64,000 nucleotides of DNA from Flavobacterium tructae (GCF_002217475.1 NZ_MUHH01000028.1:62001-126000), one strand, 5' to 3'. Shown: positions 44,348 to 53,904, numbered from the stretch's first letter. Program-made: numbers and translations. Notes: generated by a model not told the origin, from the letters alone.

Positions 44348-46438
44348 ATGTCCCTCACAAAAAAGTTTTCCCCAATCTACAATCTGGCGATATTTTATTT
44401 TATCGTTAGTTTTCTGTTAAGAATTGTTTTGTTTTTTCATCCCATTACACAAAGTTCATTTACCATTATTCAGAGCTTAAAAATCTTTGTACTTGGACTT
44501 GTTTCTGATTTTTTTGTTTTTGTTGTGGCAAGTGTTTTTTTATGGCTCTATCTGATTTTCATATCCAATTCTAAGTATAATAAACCTTCCGGTTATATAA
44601 TTCTTGGGATTTTTGCAGTTCTCTTTATCTATGCAGCTTCCGGGAAAAGTATCTTTGACGAGTATGGAGGTGCTTTGCCAATGATCGTTATGATTTTCAT
44701 CGGAATTAAGATGGCTCTCTTTGCTCTTTTATTGTTTCTGCCTAAGCTAAGGGATAAAATCAGATATTGGTTGTTTGCATTTGTAATTTTCCTGTATGTT
44801 TTACTAATTCTGCAAAATGGTTTAAGTGAATATTTCTTTTGGAATGAGTTTGGTGTGAAGTATAATTTTATTGCGGTAAATTATTTGATTTACACTACTG
44901 AGGTTATTGGAAATATTATGGAGTCCTATCCGGTAATTCCTTTGTTTTCGGCTTTATTTTTAGTCACCGGAATTGTGACTTACTTTATACTTAAAAAATC
45001 CAGAAATTATATTGATCATATTCCAACTATAAGTGAAAAAATAAAAATTACTGCTATCTATCTTGGGGCATTTGCTGTTTCACTAATTGCGATTCCAACG
45101 CTGGCAAAAACGGAAAACTCAAAGAATGTTTTTGTTAACGAGTTACAGGCTAACGGTATATACAAATTTTACTTAGCATTTGAGAACAGTAAACTTGATT
45201 ACTTTGATTTTTATAAAACGTTGCCTAATGAAGAGGCTTTTGCGCTTCTAAAACAGCAATTCGCTACTATTAAAGGAAACAGTACTAAAAGAACTATTAC
45301 CGGAGATTCGCTTGAAAATCATAAAAATGTGGTGCTGATTACTATCGAAAGTTATAGTGCCGATTTTATGAAGATGTATGGAAATGAGGAAAACATTACT
45401 CCTTTCTTAGATAGTTTGGCTCAAAAGAGTCTTCTTTTTACCAATTTATATGCTACCGGAAACAGGACAGTTCGCGGACTGGAAGCGGTTACTTTATGTT
45501 TGCCTCCAACTGCCGGTGAAAGTGTTGTAAAAAGAGAAGACAATAAAAACAAATTTTCTACCGGAGCTATTTTTAAGCAAAAGGGATATAAGGTGAAATA
45601 TTTGTATGGCGGAGATGCTTTCTTTGATAATATGCAGGATTTCTTTTCCGGAAATGGTTATGAAATTGTAGACAAATCAAGTTTTGCACCTGAAGAAATT
45701 ACCTTCTCCAATGTTTGGGGTGTTTGTGATGAAGATATGTACAATAAAGCGATAAAGGTTATGAATGCTGAGGAAAAGGAAAACAGACCTTTCTTTAATC
45801 ACATTATGACGGTAAGTAATCACAGACCTTTTACGTATCCAAATAATAAAATTGATATTCCGGGTGATGCAAAATCTCGTGAAGGAGGTGTAAAATATAC
45901 AGATTATTCGTTGAAAAGATTCTTTGAAATGGCAAGCAAACAATCTTGGTACAAAAATACCATTTTTGTAATTGTAGCCGACCACTGTGCCTCAAGTGCA
46001 GGAAAAACTGAGCTTCCTTTAGATAAGTATAGAATTCCGGGGTTTATTTATGATCCGAATGGAAAACCTCAAAAATACAATCAGTTAATGTCGCAAATAG
46101 ATGTTATGCCAACGCTCTTAGGATTATTAAATTTTAATTATGAAAGTAAGTTTTTTGGTCAGGATGTTTTAAAACCGGATTATAAACCCAGAGCTTTTAT
46201 TGCCACCTATCAGGACATGGGGCTAATTAAAGACAATGTTCTGACGATTTTGTCGCCTAAGCAACAGGTAAAACAGTTTAATGTGCAAATTAACCCGAAA
46301 CCGGGTATTGCTCCTGAATTTCAAATTGATTACAACGAAACTCCGATGAAAACAGAGAGAGCTGATTTGGTAAAAGAAACCATTTCTTTTTATCAAACAG
46401 CTTCCTATATGCTTAAAGAGAAGAAGTATCAGCGTTAG
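44348..46438 (+). CDS. LTA synthase family phosphotransferase
   Basis: 696 residues: about five N-terminal membrane helices (to about residue 235), a linker, and an extracytoplasmic sulfatase-fold domain. Family residues are visible: TIESYSADF (metal-binding Glu334), GNRTVRGLEA (Thr374 nucleophile, the residue that accepts the phosphoglycerol) and VADHCASSAG (Asp545, His546). In Gram-positives such enzymes polymerise glycerol phosphate from phosphatidylglycerol. In Bacteroidota, which lack lipoteichoic acid, the acceptor is unknown; lipid A or glycan decoration is possible. Confidence 0.9.
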   Translation: MSLTKKFSPIYNLAIFYFIVSFLLRIVLFFHPITQSSFTIIQSLKIFVLGLVSDFFVFVVASVFLWLYLIFISNSKYNKPSGYIILGIFAVLFIYAASGKSIFDEYGGALPMIVMIFIGIKMALFALLLFLPKLRDKIRYWLFAFVIFLYVLLILQNGLSEYFFWNEFGVKYNFIAVNYLIYTTEVIGNIMESYPVIPLFSALFLVTGIVTYFILKKSRNYIDHIPTISEKIKITAIYLGAFAVSLIAIPTLAKTENSKNVFVNELQANGIYKFYLAFENSKLDYFDFYKTLPNEEAFALLKQQFATIKGNSTKRTITGDSLENHKNVVLITIESYSADFMKMYGNEENITPFLDSLAQKSLLFTNLYATGNRTVRGLEAVTLCLPPTAGESVVKREDNKNKFSTGAIFKQKGYKVKYLYGGDAFFDNMQDFFSGNGYEIVDKSSFAPEEITFSNVWGVCDEDMYNKAIKVMNAEEKENRPFFNHIMTVSNHRPFTYPNNKIDIPGDAKSREGGVKYTDYSLKRFFEMASKQSWYKNTIFVIVADHCASSAGKTELPLDKYRIPGFIYDPNGKPQKYNQLMSQIDVMPTLLGLLNFNYESKFFGQDVLKPDYKPRAFIATYQDMGLIKDNVLTILSPKQQVKQFNVQINPKPGIAPEFQIDYNETPMKTERADLVKETISFYQTASYMLKEKKYQR

Positions 46439-46660
46439 TTTTCAGTCTCAGTCGCAGTATTCAGTTGTGCTCACAGTTGAATACTGCTTACTATTGCGGT
46501 ATTGATCGCGGATGAAGTCTAAAATAAAATTAAATAAGAAATATTACAAAAAAAACAGCCTCAGATTCATTAGAATTTGAGGCTGTTCTCATTATAATAA
46601 TTAGCTATAATCTGTAAACTAAACACAGTACAGAGACCGTGACTGCGACTGAATACTTAT
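46437..46660. repeat. CAGTCTCAGTCGCAG word repeats flanking a terminator
   Basis: On the left, CAGTCTCAGTCGCAGTATTCAG contains a hairpin AGTATTCA...TGAATACT (46456-46485) with inner TGTG/CACA pairing. On the right, GACTGCGACTGAATACTT (about 46640-46657) is the reverse complement of the left words. Between them sits the terminator at 46547-46587. Confidence 0.65.
46547..46587 (-). terminator. Terminator of the phospholipase C-like gene
   Basis: AACAGCCTCA (46554-46563) and TGAGGCTGTT (46578-46587) pair; on the minus strand the stem is followed by a long T run (complement of 46547-46555). Confidence 0.8.
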
Positions 46661-46672
46661 AAAGTAAACTAT

Positions 46673-47671
46673 TTAATCATTCTGATTTTTCATTCCAAAT
46701 AAGTTTCCTTGTTGAAATAATCTGGCATCATCTTTTAAGGCTTGATTATTTCTTTGTGTCAGCTCAAATGCGTCCAAATCACTTAAATCCGGTTTTCCTG
46801 CATTTACCCATGCTGTGTACCAAAAACTTGCTGTTGCTGCAATGGCTTTCTTCATTTGATTCTCCACCATTCCGTTTAATTCTTTGTGCAGTTTTTTAGC
46901 ATATTCGTCAGAGAAAATAGCTGTATTGTATTTGCTCTTTAGTACTTTCCCATCAGCATCCATTTTAAAAGTCTCATTTTCCGGAGTTGTTGTTCTTAGC
47001 TTTTTATCTACATCCAGCAAAGGCTGAACTAAACTGTGAGTATCATTAATCATGTCCCAGGTTGCTTTGTGAACATCCTCATAGTACTGTGCTTGCGGAA
47101 CGTTTAGTCTGTAGTTTTTAACAAACAATTCCGGAAGTCTGCTTTCCCAAAGGGAATGAATTCCTTTTTGATCGCTTAATTGTCCGTCATGATTTGAAGA
47201 GGTATGCAATGGCATGTGTGCATCACCAACGTAATGACCTAAATCTGCAGCTAAAAACAAGATTTCAGCTCTGTTCTTCTCTTTAAAAGCTTTCGTTAAT
47301 TTTACCATCATCTCTTCGATATACCAAGGCAGAATTCCGTTCTCGTTTAAGAATTTGGCATCGTATTTTTGCTTTGCTGCTTCTAAAGTCTGTGGGAAAT
47401 CTGCTGGGTTACCAAAACTCTCCATGTCAAAATAATGTCTTGGATTTTCGTCTTTATAATTTAAGGCATATTTTCTAATGTCCGGTACAGAGGCTTCCTG
47501 TGTAATAAAATCTATATGATTATAGAAGAATACCTGAAGCGGGTGTGGCAAAGCCATAACTGCGGCTTTATTAATACGTTCGTGACCAACCATCCCCCAG
47601 GATAATGTCAAAAAACCAATTGCTAATGCGAATAATGCAATTAGTCTTGGTTTCATTTTTAAGTTTTTCAT
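46673..47671 (-). CDS. Zinc-dependent phospholipase C / S1-P1 nuclease-like protein
   Basis: 332 residues with a signal peptide; the mature protein should begin at Trp25 (WGMVGHERINKAAV), since in this fold the N-terminal Trp itself binds zinc. Other ligands are His30, an Asp in FITQEASVPD, HYFDME, and LGHYVGDAHMPLHTSSNHDGQ followed by HSLWE. This Trp-His-Asp-His set is shared by bacterial phospholipase C and S1/P1 nucleases, so the substrate (lipid or nucleic acid) cannot be settled. It is secreted or periplasmic, and monocistronic. Confidence 0.85.
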   Translation of the reverse strand: MKNLKMKPRLIALFALAIGFLTLSWGMVGHERINKAAVMALPHPLQVFFYNHIDFITQEASVPDIRKYALNYKDENPRHYFDMESFGNPADFPQTLEAAKQKYDAKFLNENGILPWYIEEMMVKLTKAFKEKNRAEILFLAADLGHYVGDAHMPLHTSSNHDGQLSDQKGIHSLWESRLPELFVKNYRLNVPQAQYYEDVHKATWDMINDTHSLVQPLLDVDKKLRTTTPENETFKMDADGKVLKSKYNTAIFSDEYAKKLHKELNGMVENQMKKAIAATASFWYTAWVNAGKPDLSDLDAFELTQRNNQALKDDARLFQQGNLFGMKNQND

Positions 47672-47691
47672 TTTTATTTTTGTTAGAGGTG

Positions 47692-47699
47692 CAAATTTA
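47692..47699 (-). promoter_or_regulatory. Putative promoter -7 element of the phospholipase C-like gene
   Basis: The minus strand reads TAAATTTG, a TAnnTTTG match, 21 bp before the ATG at 47671. Confidence 0.5.
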
Positions 47700-47841
47700 T
47701 TTTATTTATGTACATTTCAAAGGGAATAATCGTAAAGATTGCAAAATTTAGCTTCATTTATTTTTTTTGAATCCGAAGTAATTGAAATTCAAATTAAAAG
47801 TTTCTTCGTAAATTCGCTACTTTTTATCTAAATCTAAAAAT

Positions 47842-48795
47842 ATGCGCCTCATTTCTGTAGGAATTCTTTTCCTGCTCTTCACTTCCAGCGGTTTTGCACA
47901 AGAAGATATTGTCGAATTGAAAAATGTTCAGGATACGATTCTGAATACCAAAAGAACATTACAGGTAGCGGATCCTTTCAATTCGGTGAAAACAATGCAG
48001 CAATTGTTTCCGGGTAAACTATATAATCTTTCCGACCATAATACTTTTATAAGCTGGAAATGCAGCAATTGCAAACCTGCCGCCTATATTGATGTCAATG
48101 GTGTCGAAGGCGATCAGTTGTTTCCTTATGAAAATGGCGTTGCAACCAGGGTTTTGGGCACTCTTGATTATACAGATTCTAAAGGGAATCAGTTTAAATT
48201 GCTGCTTTTTAATCATTCTTTTTACGACGAAGACGGGTTGCAGACCGGAAGATTTTCCGGCGGACTTGTTGGCGTAGCCAAGTTTGCTAAAAATAACCAA
48301 ACCTGGCAAATGAGGTCTTTTCAACCTGCTATTGCGGCTTTTGGCTCTTTTGCTCAGGCGCCTTCTCCAAAATTGGTAGAAATTGGAGAAGATCAGTACG
48401 CCTTTACCCTCACCCATGTAAATGGTGGTGCGGGCGGTCCATTTGAAGGGATTCTCTATCTGATTGCCGGATTTGACGGAAGGTACCAGCCTATTTTAGA
48501 GTCTTACAATTACAAACTCACCAATGTGGCTAGCGTAGAATGGTCCGGTTCTTACACCGTCGTAAAGGATACAAACAAAAAACACTTTAGGGATATTGTC
48601 GTTAAAACAAACGGCTCCTTTAGTAAAGCTGCCCAGGCTAATGATGAATTTGAAGTCGTTTTACCTGATGAAATAGCTGCAATGGCCAAAACTAAGAAGA
48701 AGTTTAATTTCGAGATCGAAAGACGTTTTTCGTTTAAAGGAAAACAGTATAAGCTGATTGATAAGCCTGTTGTTAGATTCTCGAATGTGAAATAG
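47842..48795 (+). CDS. Secreted hypothetical protein, 317 aa
   Basis: Signal peptide MRLISVGILFLLFTSSGFAQ, then a beta-rich mature protein of about 297 residues. A CSNCKP motif (ISWKCSNCKPAAYID) could form a disulphide or bind metal. Glycine-rich stretches such as THVNGGAGGPFEGILYL are present. I recognise no family. It ends 10 bp from the convergent transporter gene, with no room for a separate terminator. TACTTTTT at about 47817 is a near match to the -7 consensus. Confidence 0.65.
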   Translation: MRLISVGILFLLFTSSGFAQEDIVELKNVQDTILNTKRTLQVADPFNSVKTMQQLFPGKLYNLSDHNTFISWKCSNCKPAAYIDVNGVEGDQLFPYENGVATRVLGTLDYTDSKGNQFKLLLFNHSFYDEDGLQTGRFSGGLVGVAKFAKNNQTWQMRSFQPAIAAFGSFAQAPSPKLVEIGEDQYAFTLTHVNGGAGGPFEGILYLIAGFDGRYQPILESYNYKLTNVASVEWSGSYTVVKDTNKKHFRDIVVKTNGSFSKAAQANDEFEVVLPDEIAAMAKTKKKFNFEIERRFSFKGKQYKLIDKPVVRFSNVK

Positions 48796-48805
48796 CTATT
48801 TCTCT

Positions 48806-49771
48806 TTAGTGGAAAAATAGTATCGACACAAGCCCCAGAACTGCAATAAATATCCAAAGAACAACTCCTTGTAATAAAGGTTTAGCGCCAACTGATTTTA
48901 AAGTATTGACACTTAAAGTAGCTCCTATCAGGAATAAAGTTATCGTAAGACCGATTTTGGCAATCGAAACAATATGTGGTGCTATAACAGCCGTTTGTGG
49001 CACATAAGTATTGAAAAGCATGGCGAGAATGAATAAACCTATGAAATACGGAATCTTGATTTTAGAGTTTTTATTCTTAAAAAGCACAGCGGTTAAAAGA
49101 GAGATCGGTATAATCCATAGGGCTCTGGCCAATTTCACAGTAGTTGCAATTTGTAAAGCTTCTGTGCCGTATTTATTGGCAGCACCTACTACAGAACTCG
49201 TGTCGTGAATGGCTATGGCGCACCATAATCCAAAGTCTTTCTGTGATAAGTCGAGTTGATGTCCAATAAAGGGGAACGCAAACAATGCTACAGAGTTCAG
49301 AATAAAAATAACTCCCAGAGCGATTGAGGTCTGATTCTCATTAGATTTAATTACCGGTGCAATGGCCGCAATGGCGCTTCCTCCGCAAATAGCTGTTCCG
49401 CAAGAAATTAAATGGGAGGTTTTCTTCTCGGTTTTGAATGCTTTCCCTAAGAAAGTCCCTAAAAGTAAAGTGCTGAAAATGGATAATATAGTAAGTAAGA
49501 ATCCTTCTTTTCCGGCAGAGAGCGCTGTAGTTGCATTCATTCCGAAGCCTAAACCTACCACTGAAAATTGAAGTAAATAAGTAATCGCTACCGCATTGAA
49601 TTTTTCAAATGGATTCCCGAAGACATTTACCAGAATTACTCCTAATAGTAAAGCAATTGGAGGTGAAATGATTGAAAATAGGCATAGAACAATTATGAAC
49701 GCAAAAATTGCCTGTTGCGTATAAGGATTAATTTCAAAAAAATGTACCGATGTTTGTTGTTTCGTTTTCAA
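48806..49771 (-). CDS. YeiH/PSE family transporter (putative sulfate/sulfonate exporter family)
   Basis: A 321-residue inner-membrane protein with about ten helices. SCGTAICGGSAIAAIAPVI and IHDTSSVVGAANKYG are the characteristic UPF0324/YeiH motifs (the helix-break SCG-G-SAIAA and HDT-S-VVGA). E. coli YeiH is linked to the LysR regulator YeiE, and the neighbouring LysR gene upstream here mirrors that pairing. Family members are proposed sulfate or sulfoacetate exporters; the substrate is unproven. Confidence 0.88.
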   Translation of the reverse strand: MKTKQQTSVHFFEINPYTQQAIFAFIIVLCLFSIISPPIALLLGVILVNVFGNPFEKFNAVAITYLLQFSVVGLGFGMNATTALSAGKEGFLLTILSIFSTLLLGTFLGKAFKTEKKTSHLISCGTAICGGSAIAAIAPVIKSNENQTSIALGVIFILNSVALFAFPFIGHQLDLSQKDFGLWCAIAIHDTSSVVGAANKYGTEALQIATTVKLARALWIIPISLLTAVLFKNKNSKIKIPYFIGLFILAMLFNTYVPQTAVIAPHIVSIAKIGLTITLFLIGATLSVNTLKSVGAKPLLQGVVLWIFIAVLGLVSILFFH

Positions 49772-49845
49772 AATAAGTAATTTGATATTTCTTGTACAAA
49801 GGTCTGTCGTTTATATCAAAATTACCAATCGTAAAACGCAATAGG

Positions 49846-50742
49846 CTATAACTCTAGGTTATAGTAAGCGGACAAATTTTGGATAAAAAGCTCGGTTAAT
49901 GCATTTGGTTTACCTAGTAAAGTAATGATGTAGAAGTAGCGTTCAACAGACAAATTAGCGACATCAAGTGTCATTAATTCATTGTTTTTAAGTTCCTTAT
50001 CTACTGCATGTATGGACATAAAAGCCAGGCAGTCCGAATTTAGAAGATATGATTTAATGCTTTCGGTACTTCCTAACTGCATTTCGATTTGTAGATCACT
50101 TATTTTCACCCCAACTTGCTTCAAAGAGTATTCTATAACTTCAAGTGTTCCAGATCCACGCTCACGGGTAATGAATTTCATCGATTTTAAATCTTCCAGT
50201 GAAATTTCATTTTGTTTGATCAGCGGATTTTTGGTATTGCACACCAGCACCAGTTCATCTTTTAAAAACGGAGTATATTTAATCGATTGGTTTTTGGATT
50301 GTCCTTCAACAATTCCGATTTCGATTTCTTTATGGATTAAGGCATTCTCAATTTGTTCTGTATTTCCGTTGAGCAAATTGACTTTAATGTCTTTTTGTTT
50401 TTGATGAAAACGTGCTAATACCGGTGAAATAATGTACTGAGAAATCGTTGTGCTCGCTCCCAACCTCAGTAATCCTTGACGATCGTTAATAAAACTGCTC
50501 ATATCGAAGTCTATTTCGCGATATATTTCAAAGATGTTTTTGGTGTGTTTTAGCAGAATTTCTCCTGCCGGAGTTAAAGCGATTTTGGAACCGTTTCGTT
50601 CGAAAAGCTTGGTTTTATAAGTTTCTTCAAGTTCCTGAATGTGTTTGGAAACCGCTGGCTGTGAAATATATAATTCAGTTGCCGCTTTAGTAAAGTTAAG
50701 ACGGAGTGCAACGGTGTAGAATACTTTTAGCCTGAAATCCAT
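49846..50742 (-). CDS. LysR-family transcriptional regulator
   Basis: 298 residues. The N-terminal winged HTH is LNFTKAATELYISQPAVSKHIQELEETYKTKLFERNGSKIALTPAG condensed in residues 1-62, with the linker helix after it, and the type 2 periplasmic-binding-like effector domain beyond 90. It lies 74 bp upstream of the YeiH-like transporter on the same strand, so it is likely to control it, as YeiE does yeiH (there the genes are divergent). A sulfur or anionic ligand is a guess from context. Confidence 0.92.
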   Translation of the reverse strand: MDFRLKVFYTVALRLNFTKAATELYISQPAVSKHIQELEETYKTKLFERNGSKIALTPAGEILLKHTKNIFEIYREIDFDMSSFINDRQGLLRLGASTTISQYIISPVLARFHQKQKDIKVNLLNGNTEQIENALIHKEIEIGIVEGQSKNQSIKYTPFLKDELVLVCNTKNPLIKQNEISLEDLKSMKFITRERGSGTLEVIEYSLKQVGVKISDLQIEMQLGSTESIKSYLLNSDCLAFMSIHAVDKELKNNELMTLDVANLSVERYFYIITLLGKPNALTELFIQNLSAYYNLEL

Positions 50743-50756
50743 TGTATTACTTAGTT

Positions 50757-50822
50757 TTGTTTCATGTTTAAAGTTTCAAGTTACGCAAAAAAAAAGTTTT
50801 TTTTGTGCTACGAAACTTTTTT
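50757..50822. repeat. Degenerate GTTTCAGG-family repeat, copy 5
   Basis: GTTTCATGTTTAAAGTTTCAAG and a diverged right arm CGAAACTTTTTT around a T/A-rich centre, between the LysR gene and the VWA gene. Weakest of the copies. Confidence 0.45.
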
Positions 50823-50827
50823 ACTAT

Positions 50828-52855
50828 TTAAAGTAATCCATTGTATTTACGGATAAACCATTCTACGGTCAATACCAAAGCAATTAAAATCAACAGCCAA
50901 ACCCAATCAATTAAAGGTGTTTTGGTGGAAATATTTTTTTCGATCGATTTGTATTCTTTATTCTCTAAAAGCTGTTGAATTAAATCATCTGACTGATTTT
51001 CAAAGAAAGCTTTTCCGTTGGTTTGTAGGGCTAATTGCTTTAATTTCTGAACATCCGGATTTACAAATTGCTTTTCTATATCAAAATCTAAAATTTCAAA
51101 GTGACCTGAATAAGAAGTATTGGTATTCAATTCTTTTACTGTGAAATTGTACTTTCCGGTGGCCAATCCATCCAGATTTACCGAAAAAGAGTTGTTTCCT
51201 TTTAGTAAGTCATAGTTTTTTACCTGTTTGGTTGCTGCATTTGTTACGGTAATTGTAAGTCTTGCTTTTTCATCAAACTCATAGTTTTTATTAAAGTACT
51301 GCGCATTGATGACAATAGCCTCACCGGAATTGTAGAAGCTTTCGTGTGTAACTACCAAAGATTTTTTGGAAGTAGTTGAAGCGAGATACTGAATAACCTT
51401 ATCTATAAAAACGTCATACTTCTCAAAAGACTGATTGTCAATATGGCTTTGTAAACGCCATTTCCAGCTGTTTTCTCCTAAAAGAAAAGCAGTCCTTTTT
51501 GCCTGATTCTCTGTAAAGGCCAGTAATGGTGCATTTGTCGAAACATTTCTAATTTTTGAAGAAAGCAGTACCGATACATTTCCATTAGTGGTTACCGTTC
51601 CAAATAAATTTTGCAGTGGCGGAAAATTTTCAAAACCTATATTATCTACAGCAAACAGATTAAACTGCGATTCAAATTCTGCCAGATAATCTTCTCTCTG
51701 ACTACTCATTTTAAATACCAGATTTTTTTGCTGCTGATTCAAATAATTAAAGTCAGTGTTGTTACCGGTGATGATAAAAGTGTTTACTCCGGCAAGCTTA
51801 TTGTTATCGAAAATAGCCTTGAATGCTGTCGTTGGCTGGTATAAAACCAAAACAGAAGCTTCTTGCAGCTGATTGATATCATTTGGTTTAACCAGGATCA
51901 CTTTACGCTGTGCATTCGTTTCAATCGAACGTTTTAACGCTGCAATATCGGGATGGTTTATAACAGAAACGATTGCAATCGTTGACTTTTGATCAATGAT
52001 CTCGACAGCAAAATTTTTGATGTTATTGTAGCTGTTTTTCTCTTTGATATTGGAAGAAACGGCTGCTTTAAAAATTTGTAAACCTACTTTATCGGCAGGT
52101 AAAAGCAAGTTTAAGGTTGCTGTCTTTTTAGAAGGAGAAAAAGAAACTTTTTCTTTGGCAACTACCTTACCTCCTTGGGATATGGTAAAATCAGCATTTG
52201 TGGCTTTGTCTCCTGCGCATTGAAGAAATACTTCTACCGGAAATTTATTCTTGTGAAAAGCGTATTTGTTTACGTTAAGCTGATTGATTTTAAGATCTAA
52301 AAAAGTGGTTGTATCTCCCACAACCAAAGGATAAACTTTATTGACAGGATCAAAACGATAGACATAATCGTTTCCTGTAGTCTGATTTCCGTCTGTTATA
52401 ATTACAGTTGGAAAAATCAGGTTTTTATTGATGCTTTTTAGATTTTTGGCAACTTCGTCAAGATTGGTTTGTTTTCCTTTGAAATCAAACTTCTCCGAAG
52501 GTTTAAAATCGGCATCAAACTGGTAGGACTGAATTTCGAATTTATCCCGAAGCGCAGGATTCGACATCAATTTTTGATGCAATTCTATCACTTTTTTATT
52601 TGAATTTAAAGCAGTAATAGAACTTGAATTGTCTACAGCAATTGCAAGCGGAGTTTTGGTAACTTCCAGTACATTTTTGGTCATTATTGGGTTTATCAGT
52701 AAAAGCAATAATCCAAAAATGGCTAAAAAACGTAAAAAAGCCAAAAACCAAATCACATTGGATTTGTTTTTGGCTTTAAAAAAATATTGAAAATACGACA
52801 AACCAACTGCGATTACTAAAGAAAGTAATATTAATAGAATCGTATTTGTAGTCAT
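50828..52855 (-). CDS. VWA-domain membrane protein
   Basis: 675 residues: two N-terminal membrane helices (about 5-22 and 34-54), a von Willebrand A-like domain with a MIDAS motif DNSSS (Asp75, Ser77, Ser79) and a second element PTVIITDGNQTTG, several beta domains, and a C-terminal membrane helix (DWVWLLILIALVLTVEWFI) before a short tail. The architecture resembles Bacteroidota BatA/BatB-neighbour proteins, but no Bat genes or MoxR ATPase lie nearby. The extracytoplasmic bulk may bind a metal or partner protein. It precedes no co-directional gene other than a repeat-separated LysR. Confidence 0.75.
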   Translation of the reverse strand: MTTNTILLILLSLVIAVGLSYFQYFFKAKNKSNVIWFLAFLRFLAIFGLLLLLINPIMTKNVLEVTKTPLAIAVDNSSSITALNSNKKVIELHQKLMSNPALRDKFEIQSYQFDADFKPSEKFDFKGKQTNLDEVAKNLKSINKNLIFPTVIITDGNQTTGNDYVYRFDPVNKVYPLVVGDTTTFLDLKINQLNVNKYAFHKNKFPVEVFLQCAGDKATNADFTISQGGKVVAKEKVSFSPSKKTATLNLLLPADKVGLQIFKAAVSSNIKEKNSYNNIKNFAVEIIDQKSTIAIVSVINHPDIAALKRSIETNAQRKVILVKPNDINQLQEASVLVLYQPTTAFKAIFDNNKLAGVNTFIITGNNTDFNYLNQQQKNLVFKMSSQREDYLAEFESQFNLFAVDNIGFENFPPLQNLFGTVTTNGNVSVLLSSKIRNVSTNAPLLAFTENQAKRTAFLLGENSWKWRLQSHIDNQSFEKYDVFIDKVIQYLASTTSKKSLVVTHESFYNSGEAIVINAQYFNKNYEFDEKARLTITVTNAATKQVKNYDLLKGNNSFSVNLDGLATGKYNFTVKELNTNTSYSGHFEILDFDIEKQFVNPDVQKLKQLALQTNGKAFFENQSDDLIQQLLENKEYKSIEKNISTKTPLIDWVWLLILIALVLTVEWFIRKYNGLL

Positions 52856-52951
52856 ATTTTATGAATTGAAAGATTAAAAAAATTTAAAAATTAAAAGATT
52901 GAAAAATTAGTAATCTTTAAATTTTTCAATTATTGAATCCTTAAATTATTT
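52856..52951. repeat. Word palindrome between fabG and the VWA gene
   Basis: TTGAAAGATTAAAAAAATTTAAAAATTAAAAGATTGAAAAATTAG is mirrored by AATCTTTAAATTTTTCAATTATTGAATCC. An AT-only word family. Confidence 0.55.
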
Positions 52952-53698
52952 TTAGGTAAGCATTCCTCCACAAACATTAAGTACTTGTCCGGTAACATAC
53001 GCACTTAAGTCTGAAGCTAAGAAAAGACAAGCATTAGCAACATCTTCTGCGCTTCCTCCTCTTTTTAGCGGAATTCCTTCTCTCCATCCTTTTACTACAT
53101 CTTCGTTTAATTTTGCAGTCATCTCCGTTTCAATAAAACCAGGCGCGATTGCATTGCAACGAATGTTACGGGAACCTAACTCTAATGCTACAGATTTAGT
53201 AAAACCAATTGCACCTGCTTTTGAAGCGGCATAGTTAGTTTGTCCTGCATTTCCTGAAACTCCTACTACTGAACTAATATTTATGATAGATCCTGAACGT
53301 TGTTTCAAAAAGGTTTTTTGAATTGCTTTTGTCATATTAAAGACAGATTTCAGGTTTACATCAATAACCTGATCAAAATCTGCTTCAGACATACGCATTA
53401 ACAGATTGTCTTTTGTAATTCCGGCATTGTTAATTAAGATATCTACGGTTCCGAAATCAGCTAAAACTGCATCAACAAAAGTTTGTGCTTCATTAAAATC
53501 GGCAGCATTTGATTGGTATCCTTTTGCTTTAATTCCTAAACCGTTTAATTCAGCTTCTAAAGCTTCTGCAGAAGCTACAGATGAGCTGTATGTAAAAGCA
53601 ACGTTTGCGCCATGTTTAGCAAAAACTTCAGCAATTCCTCTTCCAATTCCACGACTAGCGCCTGTAATAATGGCAACTTTTCCTTCTAGTAATTTCAT
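52952..53698 (-). CDS. fabG: 3-oxoacyl-[acyl-carrier-protein] reductase
   Basis: A 248-residue short-chain dehydrogenase: ITGASRGIGRGIA (nucleotide-binding), NNAGIT, catalytic Ser in IINISSVVGVSG, Tyr and Lys in TNYAASKAG, and the C-terminal ASDLSAYVTGQVLNVCGGM typical of FabG. It reduces 3-oxoacyl-ACP in fatty acid synthesis with NADPH. The ATG at 53698 is preferred over an in-frame TTG at 53704. It is not in a fab cluster here, so a paralogue with another substrate is possible, but the sequence fits true FabG. Confidence 0.93.
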   Translation of the reverse strand: MKLLEGKVAIITGASRGIGRGIAEVFAKHGANVAFTYSSSVASAEALEAELNGLGIKAKGYQSNAADFNEAQTFVDAVLADFGTVDILINNAGITKDNLLMRMSEADFDQVIDVNLKSVFNMTKAIQKTFLKQRSGSIINISSVVGVSGNAGQTNYAASKAGAIGFTKSVALELGSRNIRCNAIAPGFIETEMTAKLNEDVVKGWREGIPLKRGGSAEDVANACLFLASDLSAYVTGQVLNVCGGMLT

Positions 53699-53875
53699 AT
53701 TCAAAATTAATGTTAATATTATTTCCAGCTAACCAGCTCTTTACTTTCTCCTGAGAAAAAGAGTAAAAAACAGTGCTGTGAATGACTTGTCAAATATATG
53801 ATAATTCCCTTTTTAAAAAAATTACTCTTAGTATAATTTGCGATTTAGGACGATTCTTTAGCAATAATCATAAAA

Positions 53876-53904
53876 AAAACCGTTTCAAATTATGAAACGG
53901 TTTT
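53876..53904 (-). terminator. Terminator of the double-glycine peptide gene
   Basis: AAAACCGTTTCA (53876-53887) and TGAAACGGTTTT (53893-53904) pair perfectly; the minus strand continues with a T run. It lies 94 bp past the peptide stop. Confidence 0.8.
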
